Shown here one piece after another: positions 49,431 through 60,829 of a stretch of 64,000 nucleotides of DNA. The position numbers and the translations under genes are program-made. The number at the start of each line of letters is the position of its first letter. The first letter of the stretch is position 1. Origin of the DNA: Frondihabitans sp. PAMC 28766 (GTDB lineage: Bacteria > Actinomycetota > Actinomycetes > Actinomycetales > Microbacteriaceae); the NCBI RefSeq assembly GCF_001577365.1, contig NZ_CP014513.1, positions 2,604,001-2,668,000 on the forward strand. Direction: 5' to 3'. The notes beneath the pieces are model-generated. The model saw only the letters and a program-made list of their open reading frames with translations. It was not told the DNA's origin and did not search any database.

Positions 49431-50318
49431 CTACTCTCGGCCCAGGTCGCGGTGCTTCACGCTGACGGCCACACCCGGCAGGCCGCGGAGGTGAGCCGCG
49501 AGCTCGCCGACGAGGGTCACCGACCGGTGTTTGCCCCCCGTGCAGCCAATGGCGATCGTAGCGTGCCTTTTGTTTTCTCGCTGATAGCCGGCCATGACCG
49601 GCTCGAGGGCGGCGCCGAAGGCCTCGATGAACTCGCGCGCGCCGGGTTGGCCGAGCACGTACTCGGCGACGGGGGCGTCCAGGCCGTTCTGCGAGCGCAA
49701 CTCGGGCACCCAGAACGGGTTGGGCAGGAAGCGCGCATCGCCGACCATGTCGGCGTCGGCGGGAATGCCGTACTTGAAGCCGAAGCTCAGCACCGTGACC
49801 TGGACGCCCGCGGTCTCGGGCCCCGAGAACTTCTCGGTGATCGACGAGGCCAACTGGTGGATGTTGAGCTCGGACGTGTCGATGATGATGTCGCTGGTCT
49901 CGCGCAGCTCTTCCATGCGGCTGCGTTCGGCCAGGATGCCGTCGAGCAGGGTGCCGCCGCCCTGGAGAGGGTGCGGGCGACGCACCTGCTCGAACCGCCG
50001 CACCAGGGCGGCGTCGGTCGCGTCGAGGAAGAGGACGCGCACCTTCGTGGGCATCGACTCCCTCAGCGCCCGGACAGCCTCCTGCGCCTCCGAGAAGAGC
50101 CGACCGCCGCGCACGTCGACCACAGCGGCGATCTTCGGCAGCGAGTCGCCGGCGCGCTCGGCGAGGTCGATGAGCGGCCGCAGCATCTGAGCGGGGAGGT
50201 TGTCGACGACGTACCAGCCGAGGTCTTCGAGGGCGTTGCCCACCGTCGACCGGCCGGCGCCGCTCATGCCCGTGACGATGAGGACGTCCTGCTGCTCGGA
50301 AGCGTCGCTCACAGGCAC
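49431..50318 (-). CDS. rapZ: RapZ/YvcJ family nucleotide-binding protein
   Basis: A 295-residue protein with Walker A TGMSGAGRSTVGNAL, the RapZ centre RRPHPLQ, and the C-terminal GCTGGKHRSVTLV. In E. coli RapZ controls glmS via small RNAs; in Gram-positives the role is less clear. GTG start with GAAGGG, 69 bp after uvrC. Confidence 0.94.
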   Translation of the reverse strand: MPVSDASEQQDVLIVTGMSGAGRSTVGNALEDLGWYVVDNLPAQMLRPLIDLAERAGDSLPKIAAVVDVRGGRLFSEAQEAVRALRESMPTKVRVLFLDATDAALVRRFEQVRRPHPLQGGGTLLDGILAERSRMEELRETSDIIIDTSELNIHQLASSITEKFSGPETAGVQVTVLSFGFKYGIPADADMVGDARFLPNPFWVPELRSQNGLDAPVAEYVLGQPGAREFIEAFGAALEPVMAGYQRENKRHATIAIGCTGGKHRSVTLVGELAAHLRGLPGVAVSVKHRDLGRE

Positions 50319-50387
50319 CGCCCTTCTCGTGGTCTCGGAGGATCGTGGTCTCGGAGGATGAACCGATCCTAGTCGGCGTGTCGCGCC

Positions 50388-52316
50388 CTACTCTGCGGAA
50401 AACTGCTCGGCATCGGACGGTGCCTCGCTCGTGAGCGGGTGGAGAGTGTCGATGATGCTCCGCACCAGCGTCGGGCCGATGCCCTTCACCTCGGAGACCT
50501 CGTCGGCCGTCGCCTTCTTGAGGCGCGCGACCGAGCCGAAGTGCTTGAGCAGCTCGGTGGTACGCGCCTGGCCGAGGCCCGGGATCTCGGCCAGCTGCGT
50601 TGCGATGTCGCGCTTCCGCTTCTGCCGCTGGAAGGTGATCGCGAAGCGGTGCGCCTCGTCACGGATGCGCTGGATGAGGAAGAGCGCGTCGGAGTTGCGC
50701 GGCAGGATCACGGGGAAGTCGTCATCGGGCAGCCAGATCTCCTCCAGCCGCTTGGCGATGCCGCACAGCTGGATGCCCGTCACGCCCAGATCGTCCATGG
50801 CCCGTTGGGCGGCCGCGACCTGGGGTTGCCCGCCGTCGACGATGAGCAGGTTCGGACGGTAGGCGAAGCGCTTCCGCTGCTCCCCCACCTCTTCGACCGG
50901 CGCCAGTTCGTCGTCGAGACGCGCGAGCCGTCGCGTGAGCGTCTGGTAGATCGACTCGGTGTCGTCGGTCGACGACGGGATGCTGAAGCGCCGGTACTGG
51001 TCTTTGCGGGGCAGGCCGTCTTCGAAGACGACCATCGACGCCACGATGTTCGTGCCCTGCAGGTGCGAGACGTCGTAGCACTCCATCCGCAGGGGCGCAT
51101 CGGCCATGCCGAGCGCCTCCTGGATGTCGGCGAGGGCCGTCGAGCGCGTCGCGAAGTCGGCGCTGCGCTTCGTCTTGTAGAGCGTGAGCGCCTGGCCGGC
51201 ATTGAGGGTCGCAGTCTGCATGAGGTTCGACTTGTCGCCGCGCTGCGGGGTGTGGAGCTGGACCCTGCCTCGCATCCTGCCGTCGGTCGCCGCGTCCGTC
51301 CGCAGATCGGTGAGCCATGTCTCGAGGGCGTCGGCGTCGTCGGGCAGGGTCGGCACGACGATCTCGCGGGGCAGTTCGGCACCTGCGGCGTACACGTCTT
51401 GGAGGGCCTGCTCGACGATGTCGCCGGTCGAGATGTCGATCTCCTTGTCGAGTACCCACGCGCGGGCGCCGCGGATTCGGCCACCGCGCACGGTGAAGAG
51501 CTGCACTGCGGCAGCGAGCTCGTCTTCGGCGACGGCGAAGAGGTCGAGGTCGACGGAGTCGCGGAGCACCACGGCGGACTTCTCGAGCACGGCTTCGAGG
51601 GCGCCGACCTGGTCGCGGTACTTCGCGGCATCTTCGTAGCGCTGCTCGGCGGCGGCCTGAGACATCAGCTTCTGCCGCTCGGCGATGACCTTACGGTCGT
51701 AGCTGCCCATGAAGCGGACGAACTCGTCGACGATCTTGCGGTGCTCCTCGATCGTCACCCTGCCCGAGCAGGGGCCGCCGCAGCGCCCGATCTGGCCGGG
51801 GAAGCACGGTTTGCCCGTCTGCATCGCCTTCTTGTAGCTCGAGTCGGAGCAGGTGCGGATCGGGAAGACCTTGATCATCAGGTCGATCGTGTCGTGCACG
51901 GCCCAGATCTTCGGGAAGGGCCCGAAGTACTTCGCCCCGCGGATACGCGTGTTGCGCGACACCATCACCCGGGGGGCCTCGTCGGCGAGGGTGATCGCCA
52001 TGAACGGGTAGGTCTTGTCGTCGCGGAACTTGACGTTGAAGGGCGGATCGAACTCTTTGATCCAGGTGTATTCGAGCTGCAGCGCCTCGATGTCGGTGCC
52101 GACGACCGTCCAGTCGAGGCTGCGGGCCGTCAGCACCATGCGGCGGGTGCGCTCGTGCAGCGACGGCAGCGGGGCGAAGTAGTTGCTCAGGCGCTGCCGG
52201 AGGTTTTTGGCCTTGCCGACGTAGAGCACGCGACCGCGCTCGTCGCGCCAGCGGTACACGCCCGGCTGGGTGGGGATGTCGCCCGCTTTCGGGCGCCAGG
52301 AGACGGTGTTGCTCAT
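50388..52316 (-). CDS. uvrC: Excinuclease ABC subunit C
   Basis: A 642-residue nuclease that makes both incisions in nucleotide excision repair. The GIY-YIG domain ([19 protein letters not shown]) is followed by a Cys cluster, a UVR helix region, the RNase H-like domain with [13 protein letters not shown] and [10 protein letters not shown], and C-terminal tandem helix-hairpin-helix ([24 protein letters not shown]). Follows uvrA after 11 bp. Confidence 0.96.
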   Translation of the reverse strand: MSNTVSWRPKAGDIPTQPGVYRWRDERGRVLYVGKAKNLRQRLSNYFAPLPSLHERTRRMVLTARSLDWTVVGTDIEALQLEYTWIKEFDPPFNVKFRDDKTYPFMAITLADEAPRVMVSRNTRIRGAKYFGPFPKIWAVHDTIDLMIKVFPIRTCSDSSYKKAMQTGKPCFPGQIGRCGGPCSGRVTIEEHRKIVDEFVRFMGSYDRKVIAERQKLMSQAAAEQRYEDAAKYRDQVGALEAVLEKSAVVLRDSVDLDLFAVAEDELAAAVQLFTVRGGRIRGARAWVLDKEIDISTGDIVEQALQDVYAAGAELPREIVVPTLPDDADALETWLTDLRTDAATDGRMRGRVQLHTPQRGDKSNLMQTATLNAGQALTLYKTKRSADFATRSTALADIQEALGMADAPLRMECYDVSHLQGTNIVASMVVFEDGLPRKDQYRRFSIPSSTDDTESIYQTLTRRLARLDDELAPVEEVGEQRKRFAYRPNLLIVDGGQPQVAAAQRAMDDLGVTGIQLCGIAKRLEEIWLPDDDFPVILPRNSDALFLIQRIRDEAHRFAITFQRQKRKRDIATQLAEIPGLGQARTTELLKHFGSVARLKKATADEVSEVKGIGPTLVRSIIDTLHPLTSEAPSDAEQFSAE

Positions 52317-52327
52317 GACTCCCGCTT

Positions 52328-55300
52328 CTACTTGGTGAGCGCGGCCGCGCGGGGCTTGCGACCCTTCGCCGGGGTCGAGCCTGCGGCCTTCGCGCCCGCC
52401 GTCTTCGCGGCGGCACCCCTCGCCGGTGCCGGTATGTCGCCGCGCGCCATGGTCAGGATTTCGGCGAGGAAGTGGCCGGTGTGGCTCTCGGGTACGGTCG
52501 CCAGGTGCTCGGGCGTGCCAACCGCGATGACCTCGCCGCCGCCTGCACCGCCTTCGGGGCCCATGTCGATCAACCAGTCGGCCGACTTGATCACGTCGAG
52601 GTTGTGCTCGATCGTGATGACGGTGTTGCCCTTCTCGACGAGACCGTTCAGCACCAGGAGGAGCTTGCGGACGTCTTCGAAGTGGAGCCCCGTGGTCGGC
52701 TCGTCGAGAACGTAGATGCTGCGGCCGTTCGAGCGTTTCTGCAGCTCGGTGGCCAGCTTGACGCGCTGCGCTTCACCGCCCGAGAGCGTCGTGGCGCTCT
52801 GGCCGAGGCGGACGTAACCGAGGCCCACGTCGACCAGTGTCGCCATGAACCGCGAGATCGACGAGATCGGTGCGAAGAACTCGGCCGCCTCGCTGATCGG
52901 CATGTCGAGCACCTCGGAGATGTTCTTACCCTTGTAGTGCACCTGCAGCGTGTCGCGGTTGTAGCGAGCGCCACCGCACACCTCGCACGCGACGTAGACG
53001 TCGGGAAGGAAGTTCATCTCGATCTTGATGGTGCCGTCGCCCGCGCAATTCTCGCAACGACCGCCCTTGACGTTGAAGCTGAACCGGCCCGGCAGGTAGC
53101 CGCGGGCCTTCGCCTCGACTGTCTCGGCGAACAGGTTGCGGATCTTGTCGAAGACACCGGTGTAGGTTGCCGGGTTCGACCGCGGGGTGCGGCCGATGGG
53201 CGCTTGATCGACGTGCACGACCTTGTCGAGGTTGTCGAGGCCCGTGATCCGGGTGTGCTTGCCCGGGATCTGGCGGGCGCCGTTCAGCTGGTTGGCGAGC
53301 ACCTTGTAGAGGATGTCGTTGACGAGCGACGACTTGCCCGACCCGCTCACGCCCGTGACGGCGACGAACGCCCCGAGGGGGAAGTCGACGGTCACGTTCT
53401 TGAGGTTGTTCGCGCGGGCTCCGACGACCGAGAGCATGCGGTTCTTGTCGATCTTCCGGCGCTTCGTCGGCGTCGCTATCGAGCGGCGACCGGCCAGATA
53501 GTCGCCTGTGTACGACGACGTGTTGGCCAACAGCGCCTCGTAGCCGCCCGAGTGGACGACCTGGCCGCCGTTCACGCCGGCGCCGGGCCCGATGTCGACG
53601 ATCCAGTCGGCGGTGCGGATCGTGTCTTCGTCGTGCTCGACCACGATCAGCGTGTTGCCGAGGTTCTTGAGTTTGACGAGCGTGTCGATGAGGCGGCGGT
53701 TGTCGCGCTGGTGAAGGCCGATCGACGGCTCGTCGAGGACGTACAGCACGCCGGTCAGGCCGGAACCGATCTGCGTCGCCAGGCGGATCCGCTGTGCTTC
53801 GCCGCCCGAGAGCGACCCTGCCGATCGGGCGAGCGACAGGTAGGTGAGGCCGACCTCGAGCAGGAACTCGAGACGCACGCGGATCTCGCGCAGCACCTGC
53901 GCGGCGATCCTGGCCTCGCGGTTGCTCAACTGAAGCGACTCCATGAACGAGAAGGCGTCGCTGAGGCTGAGCTCGGAGACGTCGGCGATGTTGTGGCCGT
54001 CGACGAGCACCGCCAGCACCTCGGGCTTGAGGCGCTTGCCCTTGCAGACGACGCAGGGGATCTCGCGGAGGTAGGCGGAGTAGCGCTGGCGCTGCGAGTC
54101 GCTCTCGGCCTCGGCGAACTTGCGCTCGATGTAGGGCATCACGCCCTCGAAGCCGGTCGTGTATTTCATCTCGCGGCCGAACCGGTTGCGGTAGCGCACG
54201 GTCACCTCGAAGTCGTTGCCCTCGAGCACTGCCTTCTGCACCTCGGGCGACAGGTCGCGCCACGGCGTCTTCAAGCTGAAGCCGAGGTCGCCGGCAAGGC
54301 CCTCGAGCAGCTTCTGGAAGTAGTTGTAGAGGCCCTTGCCCGAGTTCGTCCACGGCAGGATGACACCCTCGGCGAGCCCGAGTTGGTCGTCGCCCAGCAG
54401 CAGGTCGGAGTCGACCGACATCTTCGTGCCGAGGCCGGAGCATTCGGGGCAGGCGCCGAATGGCGCGTTGAACGAGAAGGTGCGGGGCTCGATCTCGGTG
54501 AGCTGCAGCGGGTGGTTGTTGGGGCACGACAGCTTTTCGGAGAACGTGCGGAATGCGCCGTCGCCCTTGTCGTCGACGAAGTTGATCGTCACCAGGCCGT
54601 CGGTCAGGCGCAGCGCCGTCTCGAGCGAGTCGGTGAGGCGCTGCAGGATGTCGTCGGAGGCCACGAGGCGGTCGACGACCACCGAGATGTCGTGCTTGAC
54701 CTGCTTCTTGAGGAGGGGCGGGCTCGACAGCTGGATCTGCTCGCCGTCGACGATCGCGCGCGAGTAGCCCGACGAGGCGAGCTCTTTGAAGAGGTCGACG
54801 AATTCGCCCTTCTTCTGCGAGACGATCGGACTCAGGACCTGGTAACGGCGACCGGTCTCGAGCTCCATCAGCTGGTCGGCGACCTGCTGCACGCTCTGCT
54901 TCTGGATGGGCTCGCCGCAGACGGGGCAGTGCGCGACGCCGATGCGCGCCCAGAGCAGGCGCATGTAGTCGTAGATCTCGGTGATCGTGCCGACCGTCGA
55001 CCTCGGGTTGCGGTTGGTCGACTTCTGGTCGATCGAAACCGCGGGGCTGAGGCCCTCGATGAAGTCGACGTCGGGGCGGTCGACCTGGCCGAGGAATTGC
55101 CGCGCGTACGCCGACAGTGACTCGACGTAGCGGCGCTGGCCCTCGGCGAAGATCGTGTCGAACGCGAGTGACGACTTGCCCGAGCCGCTCAGGCCGGTGA
55201 ACACCACCAGCGAGTCGCGAGGGATCTCGAGGTCGACGTTCTGCAGGTTGTGAACGCGGGCCCCACGGACGCTGAGCTTCGAGACGTCACCGGGATCGGC

Positions 55301-55369
55301 GATGTGAGCTGTGAGCTCAGCGGGAGTGAGCTCGGCCGAGACGATCGGGTTGGCGGATGAAATCGACAC
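52328..55369 (-). CDS. uvrA: Excinuclease ABC subunit A
   Basis: A 1013-residue damage-sensing ATPase of nucleotide excision repair. Two ABC modules (GLSGSGKSS and [22 protein letters not shown] and [13 protein letters not shown]) and zinc fingers ([17 protein letters not shown] with ACPECSGLG, and CENCAGDGT with CEVCGGARY) are intact. The start is read as GTG 55369, because a TAGAAT box (55377-55382) ends 7 nt upstream and would overlap the ATG at 55378. A ~35-residue Lys/Ala-rich C-terminal tail exceeds the usual length. Confidence 0.95.
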   Translation of the reverse strand: MSISSANPIVSAELTPAELTAHIADPGDVSKLSVRGARVHNLQNVDLEIPRDSLVVFTGLSGSGKSSLAFDTIFAEGQRRYVESLSAYARQFLGQVDRPDVDFIEGLSPAVSIDQKSTNRNPRSTVGTITEIYDYMRLLWARIGVAHCPVCGEPIQKQSVQQVADQLMELETGRRYQVLSPIVSQKKGEFVDLFKELASSGYSRAIVDGEQIQLSSPPLLKKQVKHDISVVVDRLVASDDILQRLTDSLETALRLTDGLVTINFVDDKGDGAFRTFSEKLSCPNNHPLQLTEIEPRTFSFNAPFGACPECSGLGTKMSVDSDLLLGDDQLGLAEGVILPWTNSGKGLYNYFQKLLEGLAGDLGFSLKTPWRDLSPEVQKAVLEGNDFEVTVRYRNRFGREMKYTTGFEGVMPYIERKFAEAESDSQRQRYSAYLREIPCVVCKGKRLKPEVLAVLVDGHNIADVSELSLSDAFSFMESLQLSNREARIAAQVLREIRVRLEFLLEVGLTYLSLARSAGSLSGGEAQRIRLATQIGSGLTGVLYVLDEPSIGLHQRDNRRLIDTLVKLKNLGNTLIVVEHDEDTIRTADWIVDIGPGAGVNGGQVVHSGGYEALLANTSSYTGDYLAGRRSIATPTKRRKIDKNRMLSVVGARANNLKNVTVDFPLGAFVAVTGVSGSGKSSLVNDILYKVLANQLNGARQIPGKHTRITGLDNLDKVVHVDQAPIGRTPRSNPATYTGVFDKIRNLFAETVEAKARGYLPGRFSFNVKGGRCENCAGDGTIKIEMNFLPDVYVACEVCGGARYNRDTLQVHYKGKNISEVLDMPISEAAEFFAPISSISRFMATLVDVGLGYVRLGQSATTLSGGEAQRVKLATELQKRSNGRSIYVLDEPTTGLHFEDVRKLLLVLNGLVEKGNTVITIEHNLDVIKSADWLIDMGPEGGAGGGEVIAVGTPEHLATVPESHTGHFLAEILTMARGDIPAPARGAAAKTAGAKAAGSTPAKGRKPRAAALTK

Positions 55370-55376
55370 TCTGTCC

Positions 55377-55382
55377 ATTCTA
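55377..55382 (-). promoter_or_regulatory. -10 box of a leaderless uvrA promoter
   Basis: TAGAAT on the minus strand, 7 nt before GTG 55369, showing that uvrA has its own promoter inside the repair cluster. Confidence 0.45.
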
Positions 55383-55429
55383 AAGGAGACGGCGTTCGCG
55401 GATGAGGGGCGGCGGCGAGCCGGGCGGGC

Positions 55430-56359
55430 TCACTCGATGACGGGCTGCACGCGTGTCAGGCGGGCCGAAAGGTTCCAGAGGCGGGCTGCCGTCTTGCGGT
55501 TGCGGGCGTGCCTCCGGGCCCTGACGAGGGCGGGTGCACCGGTCAACTGGAACCAGCCGTCGGGCCCCCAGTATTCCCCGCCGGCGACGTCGGCGCCCAC
55601 CGCAGCGTAGACGAGAGGCCGAGCGCCCTGGTCTTTGCCCTGCGACACCGTGCGCATCAGACCGACGAGCGGAGCGGGCAGCCATCGGCGCCGGACGATG
55701 CCGGGCCGGCGCTCGGTGAGGTTCTCTAGGGCGAAGCCGGGGTGCGCGACCACGCTCGACACGGACGACCCCGCGTCGCGGAGGCGCCGGTCGAGCTCGA
55801 ATCCGAAAGTCATCACAGCGAGCTTCGACCGGCTGTAGGCCCGATGGCCGCTGTAGCGCTGCACCATCATCGGGTCGTCGAGGTCGAGACGGCTGAGGGT
55901 GTGGGCGATGCTGCCGAGGTGCACGATGCGCCCCGCCTCGGCCGCCGCGAGGGCCGGCAGGAGGTGCGAGACCAGGGCGAAGTGCCCGAGGTGGTTCGTG
56001 CCGAACTGCAGTTCGAAACCGTCAGCCGTGGTCTGCCGCCGGCGCGAGCCGACGACACCCGCGTTCGCGACGAGGGCGTCGACCGGCCCGTCGGCCATGA
56101 TCTGGTCGGCGGCCACGCGCACGGAGGCGAGATCGGCGAGGTCCGTCACGACCACCTGGAGGTCGGCGTCGGGCACGATCGTCAGGATGCTGTCGACGGC
56201 CCGTTTCGCCCGAGACTCGTCCCGGCACGCGAGCACGACTCGAACGCCCGTCGCCGCCAACTGCTCGGCGACGAAGTAGCCGAGCCCGGCGTTGGCACCG
56301 GTCACGACCACGCGGCGCCGAGAAGCACGGTCACGGAGCGCCTTCACGTCAGCGGACAT
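55430..56359 (-). CDS. Short-chain dehydrogenase/reductase (retinol dehydrogenase-like)
   Basis: A 309-residue SDR with [18 protein letters not shown] (NADP loop), [15 protein letters not shown] (catalytic Ser region) and [11 protein letters not shown], where the usual YxxxK is read as Y-S-R-S-K. The C-terminal extension is typical of retinol-dehydrogenase-like bacterial SDRs; substrate unknown. Its ATG lies 11 nt inside the uvrB 3' end, so it is coupled to uvrB although no repair role is known. Confidence 0.85.
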   Translation of the reverse strand: MSADVKALRDRASRRRVVVTGANAGLGYFVAEQLAATGVRVVLACRDESRAKRAVDSILTIVPDADLQVVVTDLADLASVRVAADQIMADGPVDALVANAGVVGSRRRQTTADGFELQFGTNHLGHFALVSHLLPALAAAEAGRIVHLGSIAHTLSRLDLDDPMMVQRYSGHRAYSRSKLAVMTFGFELDRRLRDAGSSVSSVVAHPGFALENLTERRPGIVRRRWLPAPLVGLMRTVSQGKDQGARPLVYAAVGADVAGGEYWGPDGWFQLTGAPALVRARRHARNRKTAARLWNLSARLTRVQPVIE

Positions 56360-58415
56360 GCCCGGCGGCCTCCATGCCGCGAAGGTCTTTCTTCAACTCG
56401 GCGACCTCGTCGCGCAAGCGCCCGGCCAGCTCGAACTTGAGCTCGGCCGCGGCCTGCAGCATCTGCTCGTTCAGGTCGGCGATGATCGACTCGATCCCGC
56501 CAGCCGCGGCCGCGGCCTTGCCCTCACGGCGGAGGTTGGGCGTCGGTGCGCGCTTGGAGCCCTGGCGCCCGGCCAGTAGCTCAGCGGTGTCGGCGCCCTC
56601 GCGGGCCAGGATCTCGGTGATGTCGGCGATCTTCTTGCGCAGCGGCTGCGGGTCGATGCCGCGTTCGAGGTTGTAGGCGACCTGCTTCTCACGGCGACGA
56701 TCGGTCTCGTCGAGAGCCTGCTTCATGGAGTCGGTCATCTTGTCGGCGTACATGATGACCTGCCCCGACACATTGCGAGCCGCGCGACCGATCGTCTGGA
56801 TGAGGGAGGTGGACGAGCGCAGGAAGCCCTCCTTGTCGGCGTCCAGGATCGCGACGAGCGACACCTCGGGCAGGTCGAGACCCTCGCGGAGCAGGTTGAT
56901 GCCGACCAGGACGTCGTAGACACCCTGCCTCAGCTCGGTCAGCAGCTCGACGCGGCGGAGGGTGTCGACGTCGGAGTGGAGATAGCGCACGCGCACGCCG
57001 GCCTCGGTGAGGAAGTCGGTGAGCTCTTCAGCCATCTTCTTGGTGAGCGTGGTGACGAGCACCCGCTCGTCGCGCTCAGTGCGCAGCGTGATCTCTTCGA
57101 GCAGGTCGTCGATCTGGCCCGCCGAGGGCTTGACGACGATCTCGGGGTCGATGAGGCCGGTCGGGCGGATGACCTGCTCGACCACGCTGTCGGTGACGCC
57201 GAGCTCGTAGCGGCCCGGGGTCGCCGAGAGATAGACTTTCTGGCCGACCCGGTTCAAGAACTCCTCCCACTTCAGCGGGCGGTTGTCGAGTGCGCTGGGG
57301 AGGCGGAACCCGTGGTCGACGAGCGTGCGCTTGCGTGACGCGTCGCCCTCGTACATCGCGCCGATCTGCGGCACGGTGACGTGCGACTCGTCGATCACGA
57401 CGAGGAAGTCGTCGGGGAAGTAGTCGAGCAGGCAGTGCGGCGCCTCGCCCGGCGCGCGGCCGTCGATGTGCGCCGAGTAGTTCTCGATGCCGTTGCAGAA
57501 CCCGATCTGCTCCATCATCTCGAGGTCGAACGTGGTGCGCATGCGAAGGCGCTGCGACTCGAGCAGCTTGCCCTGCTGGTCGAGCTCGTCGAGGCGCTCG
57601 GCGAGCTCTTCTTTGATGGTGCCGATGGCCCGGTGCATCACGTCGGTGCCCGCGACGTAGTGCGAACCGGGGAAGATCGAGACGGCGTCCATCGAGCGGA
57701 CGACGTCGCCCGTCAGCGGGTGGAGGTAGTAGAGCGCCTCGATCTCGTCGCCGAACATCTCGATGCGCACGGCGAGCTCTTCGTACATCGGAATGATCTC
57801 GATGGTGTCGCCGCGCACACGGAAGTTGCCGCGCGAGAAGTCGATGTCGTTGCGCTGGTACTGCATCGAGACGAACCGGCGGATCAGCTGATCGCGCGGG
57901 ATCTGCTCGCCGACCTGGAGGGCGATCATCGCCTCCATGTAGCCCTCCGGCGTGCCCAGACCGTAGATGCACGACACGGTCGACACCACGATCACGTCGC
58001 GCCGACTCAGCAGCGAATTGGTCGTCGAGTGGCGCAGCCGCTCGACCTCGGCGTTGATCGACGAGTCTTTCTCGATGAAGGTGTCGGTCTGGGGCACATA
58101 CGCCTCGGGCTGGTAGTAGTCGTAGTACGAGACGAAGTACTCGACGGCGTTGTGAGGGAAGAGCTCGCGGAACTCGTTGGCCAGCTGTGCCGCCAGCGTC
58201 TTGTTGTGGGCCAGGACGAGGGTGGGGCGGTTGACGGCCTCCACGAGCCAGGCGGTGGTCGCAGACTTGCCGGTACCGGTCGCGCCCAGCAGCACGACAT
58301 CGGTCTCACCGGCGTTGATACGGCCGGCGAGCTCAGCGATGGCGGCAGGCTGATCGCCGCTCGGCTGGTACTCGCTGACCACTTCGAAGGGGCGGACGCT
58401 GCGAGTCGGTTCCAT
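56349..58415 (-). CDS. uvrB: Excinuclease ABC subunit B
   Basis: A 688-residue helicase-like repair protein. GATGTGKS (44-51), the DNA-strand-separating beta-hairpin [10 protein letters not shown] (97-106), [43 protein letters not shown] and a C-terminal UVR domain ([19 protein letters not shown]) are complete. ATG 58415 is 6 nt after a TAGACT box. Confidence 0.97.
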   Translation of the reverse strand: MEPTRSVRPFEVVSEYQPSGDQPAAIAELAGRINAGETDVVLLGATGTGKSATTAWLVEAVNRPTLVLAHNKTLAAQLANEFRELFPHNAVEYFVSYYDYYQPEAYVPQTDTFIEKDSSINAEVERLRHSTTNSLLSRRDVIVVSTVSCIYGLGTPEGYMEAMIALQVGEQIPRDQLIRRFVSMQYQRNDIDFSRGNFRVRGDTIEIIPMYEELAVRIEMFGDEIEALYYLHPLTGDVVRSMDAVSIFPGSHYVAGTDVMHRAIGTIKEELAERLDELDQQGKLLESQRLRMRTTFDLEMMEQIGFCNGIENYSAHIDGRAPGEAPHCLLDYFPDDFLVVIDESHVTVPQIGAMYEGDASRKRTLVDHGFRLPSALDNRPLKWEEFLNRVGQKVYLSATPGRYELGVTDSVVEQVIRPTGLIDPEIVVKPSAGQIDDLLEEITLRTERDERVLVTTLTKKMAEELTDFLTEAGVRVRYLHSDVDTLRRVELLTELRQGVYDVLVGINLLREGLDLPEVSLVAILDADKEGFLRSSTSLIQTIGRAARNVSGQVIMYADKMTDSMKQALDETDRRREKQVAYNLERGIDPQPLRKKIADITEILAREGADTAELLAGRQGSKRAPTPNLRREGKAAAAAGGIESIIADLNEQMLQAAAELKFELAGRLRDEVAELKKDLRGMEAAGHVR

Positions 58416-58421
58416 AGAACA

Positions 58422-58427
58422 AGTCTA
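58422..58427 (-). promoter_or_regulatory. -10 box of a leaderless uvrB promoter
   Basis: TAGACT on the minus strand, 6 nt before the uvrB ATG. I saw no LexA box (GAAC-N4-GTTC) near it. Confidence 0.5.
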
Positions 58428-58482
58428 CGAGCGGCCACTGACACTCGGTCGCGCCGGAGGGCGACTGCTTGTCGCTGACAGC

Positions 58483-59106
58483 TTAAGAGAGGGTGGCCTT
58501 CTCGGCGGCGAGACGGACGAGAGTCGAGTAGAGCGCATCCGTCTGCTTGGTCGTCGAGGCGAGGCTCGTCGACGAATCGATGATGTCGTCGGCGGCGTCC
58601 GCGCGCTCGTCATCGGTGGCCTGCGAGTCGACGCGCTTCAATGCCTCTTCCTCGCTCATGCCGCGGAGGGTGACGAGGCGACGGATGCGCATGGCAGCCG
58701 GGGCGTGCACGACGACGACGCGGTCGAACTCCGCCGAGCCCCGGGCTTCGACGAGCAGGGGTACGTCGTACACGACGACGCGCGCAGGATCTTGAGCCGT
58801 CGCCTCCTGCATACGACGCTGGCTGAGAGCGCGGACGGCGGGGTGCGTGATCTCCTCGAGATCGCGTCGCGCCTGGGCGTCGGAGAAGACGATCGCGCCG
58901 AGAGCGGGGCGGTCGAGGCTCCCGTCGGCCTGGAGGACGCCCGGGCCGAAGCGTTCGGCGATGGCTGCGAGGCCGGGGGTGCCCGGCTCGACGACTTCGC
59001 GCGCGAGCTTGTCGGCGTCGACGACGGCGGCGCCCTTCTCGGCCAGGCGGGCGGACACGATCGATTTGCCGGCCGCGATGCCACCGGTCAATCCCACAAC
59101 GAACAC
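58483..59106 (-). CDS. coaE: Dephospho-CoA kinase
   Basis: A 207-residue kinase for the last step of coenzyme A synthesis. The P-loop is GLTGGIAAGKS (5-15), followed by VDADKLAREVV and VVYDVPLLVEA. It lacks the GrpB/UPF0157 extension found in mycobacterial CoaE. GTG 59106 is 6 nt after TAGGGT. Confidence 0.94.
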   Translation of the reverse strand: MFVVGLTGGIAAGKSIVSARLAEKGAAVVDADKLAREVVEPGTPGLAAIAERFGPGVLQADGSLDRPALGAIVFSDAQARRDLEEITHPAVRALSQRRMQEATAQDPARVVVYDVPLLVEARGSAEFDRVVVVHAPAAMRIRRLVTLRGMSEEEALKRVDSQATDDERADAADDIIDSSTSLASTTKQTDALYSTLVRLAAEKATLS

Positions 59107-59112
59107 TCGCCC

Positions 59113-59118
59113 ACCCTA
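59113..59118 (-). promoter_or_regulatory. -10 box of a leaderless coaE promoter
   Basis: TAGGGT on the minus strand, 6 nt before the coaE GTG. Confidence 0.5.
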
Positions 59119-59172
59119 CCGCGTGACCCCTGCGCGACAGGCGTCGTTCATGGTGGTCGTCGAAACGCCGAA

Positions 59173-59198
59173 CGGCGGCCTCCCGAAGGAGACCGCCG
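59173..59198 (-). terminator. rpsA terminator
   Basis: An 11-bp stem with one G-U pair (CGGCGGTCTCC / GGAGGCCGCCG, loop TTCG on the minus strand), 22 bp after the rpsA stop. Confidence 0.75.
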
Positions 59199-59219
59199 AA
59201 CGTCGGTACGTGCTTGTTA

Positions 59220-60671
59220 CTAGTTGTTGCTCGAGAGACGCTCGCGCAGAGCAGCCAGCGACTCGTCGTCGGCCAGCGTGCCGGCACCCGAAGCGGACTC
59301 GGCCGAGAAGGACGAACCGGAGGGAACGTCGAACGCGGTGGCCTCTTCGATGAGCGAAGCGGCGACCTGCTTCTTGTGAGCCTCCCAGCGAGCCTGGGCG
59401 GCAGCGTAGTCCTGCTCCCACTTCTCGCGCTGCGACTCGAAGCCCTCGCGCCACTCGTTCGTCTCGGGGTCGAAGCCCTCGGGGTACTTGTAGTTGCCCT
59501 GGTCGTCGTACTCGGTGAGCATGCCGTAGAGCGCCGGGTCGAACTCGGTGCCCTCGGGATCGACACCCTCGTTGGCCTGCTTGAGGCTCAGCGAGATGCG
59601 GCGACGCTCGAGGTCGATGTCGATGACCTTGACGAACACCTCGTCGCCGACCGAGACAACCTGCTCGGCGAGCTCGACGTGCTTGGCGGACAGCTCGGAG
59701 ATGTGCACGAGGCCCTCGATGCCGTCGGCGACGCGAACGAACGCACCGAACGGAACCAGCTTCGTGACCTTGCCGGGAGCGACCTGACCGATGGCGTGAG
59801 TCCGGGCGAACACCTGCCACGGGTCTTCCTGGGTGGCCTTGAGCGACAGCGACACGCGCTCGCGCTCGAGGTCGACCTCGAGGATCTCGACGGTGACCTC
59901 CTGGCCCACCTCGACGACCTCGGAGGCGTGCTCGATGTGCTTCCAGGAGAGCTCGGAGACGTGGACGAGACCGTCGACGCCGCCCAGGTCGACGAACGCA
60001 CCGAAGTTGACGATCGACGACACGATGCCCTTGCGGACCTGGCCCTTGTGGAGGTTGTTGAGGAACGAGGTGCGGCTCTCGGACTGCGTCTGCTCGAGCA
60101 GCGCGCGACGCGAGAGGACGACGTTGTTGCGGTTCTTGTCGAGCTCGAGGATCTTCGCCTCGATCTCCTGGCCCAGGTAGGGCGTGAGGTCGCGGACGCG
60201 GCGCAACTCGATGAGCGACGCGGGCAGGAAGCCGCGGAGGCCGATGTCGACGATGAGGCCACCCTTGACGACCTCGATGACGGTACCGGTGACGACGCCG
60301 TCGGCGTCTTTGATCTTCTCGACGTCGCCCCAGGCGCGCTCGTACTGGGCGCGCTTCTTGGACAGGATCAGACGACCTTCTTTGTCCTCCTTCTGGAGAA
60401 CGAGGGCCTCGACCGTGTCGCCGACGTTGACGACCTCGGTCGGGTCGACGTCGTGCTTGATCGACAGTTCGCGCGAGGGGATGACACCCTCGGTCTTGTA
60501 TCCGACGTCGAGGAGGACCTCGTCGCGGTCGATCTTGACGACGGTGCCCTCGATGAGGTCGCCGTCGTTGAAGAACTTGAGAGTCTTTTCGACCGCGGCA
60601 AGGAAGTCTTCAGCAGATCCGATGTCGTTGACGGCGACCTGCTTGGGTGCCTTGGTCGTTACGATTGTCAT
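59220..60671 (-). CDS. rpsA: 30S ribosomal protein S1
   Basis: A 483-residue RNA-binding protein with four S1 domains, starting near residues 36, 122, 207 and 292 (for example LIEGTVVKIDRDEVLLDVG, VRKGIVSSIVNFGAFVDLG, VAPGKVTKLVPFGAFVRVA), followed by a charged tail. It helps mRNA bind the 30S subunit. The ATG 60671 (IVTTKAPKQVAVNDIGS) is preferred over an in-frame start eight codons upstream. Confidence 0.96.
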   Translation of the reverse strand: MTIVTTKAPKQVAVNDIGSAEDFLAAVEKTLKFFNDGDLIEGTVVKIDRDEVLLDVGYKTEGVIPSRELSIKHDVDPTEVVNVGDTVEALVLQKEDKEGRLILSKKRAQYERAWGDVEKIKDADGVVTGTVIEVVKGGLIVDIGLRGFLPASLIELRRVRDLTPYLGQEIEAKILELDKNRNNVVLSRRALLEQTQSESRTSFLNNLHKGQVRKGIVSSIVNFGAFVDLGGVDGLVHVSELSWKHIEHASEVVEVGQEVTVEILEVDLERERVSLSLKATQEDPWQVFARTHAIGQVAPGKVTKLVPFGAFVRVADGIEGLVHISELSAKHVELAEQVVSVGDEVFVKVIDIDLERRRISLSLKQANEGVDPEGTEFDPALYGMLTEYDDQGNYKYPEGFDPETNEWREGFESQREKWEQDYAAAQARWEAHKKQVAASLIEEATAFDVPSGSSFSAESASGAGTLADDESLAALRERLSSNN

Positions 60672-60717
60672 GTAGTGGTTGCTCCAGCTGGGCATTTCTC
60701 GGGCCGCATCCCGCCGA

Positions 60718-60739
60718 AGCCGTGATTGACATCACGGCT
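60718..60739 (-). promoter_or_regulatory. Perfect hairpin in the rpsA leader
   Basis: AGCCGTGA - 6 nt - TCACGGCT, an 8-bp perfect inverted repeat, 47 bp before the rpsA start and inside its predicted ~120-nt leader. It might be an autoregulatory structure. Confidence 0.45.
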
Positions 60740-60795
60740 CGGGATTGTGTGGGTGTGCGGCAAAGCGGATGAATCGACGCAGTTTGCGCCAAGCA

Positions 60796-60825
60796 ATTCT
60801 AACGGCAACGCGGGGTGGCCGACAA
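60796..60825 (-). promoter_or_regulatory. Probable rpsA promoter
   Basis: On the minus strand TTGTCG (60820-60825), 18-nt spacer, TAGAAT (60796-60801). The -35 box touches the 3' end of the upstream DUF885 gene. Confidence 0.5.
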
Positions 60826-60829
60826 CACC

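Noticed and set aside
52472..55120. 882-codon open frame antisense to uvrA
   Set aside because: Shadow frame; uvrA on the minus strand has all its motifs.
58416..58440. Possible LexA/SOS box at uvrB
   Set aside because: Only one half-site (GTTC) is present; no GAAC-N4-GTTC palindrome was found here or before uvrA.
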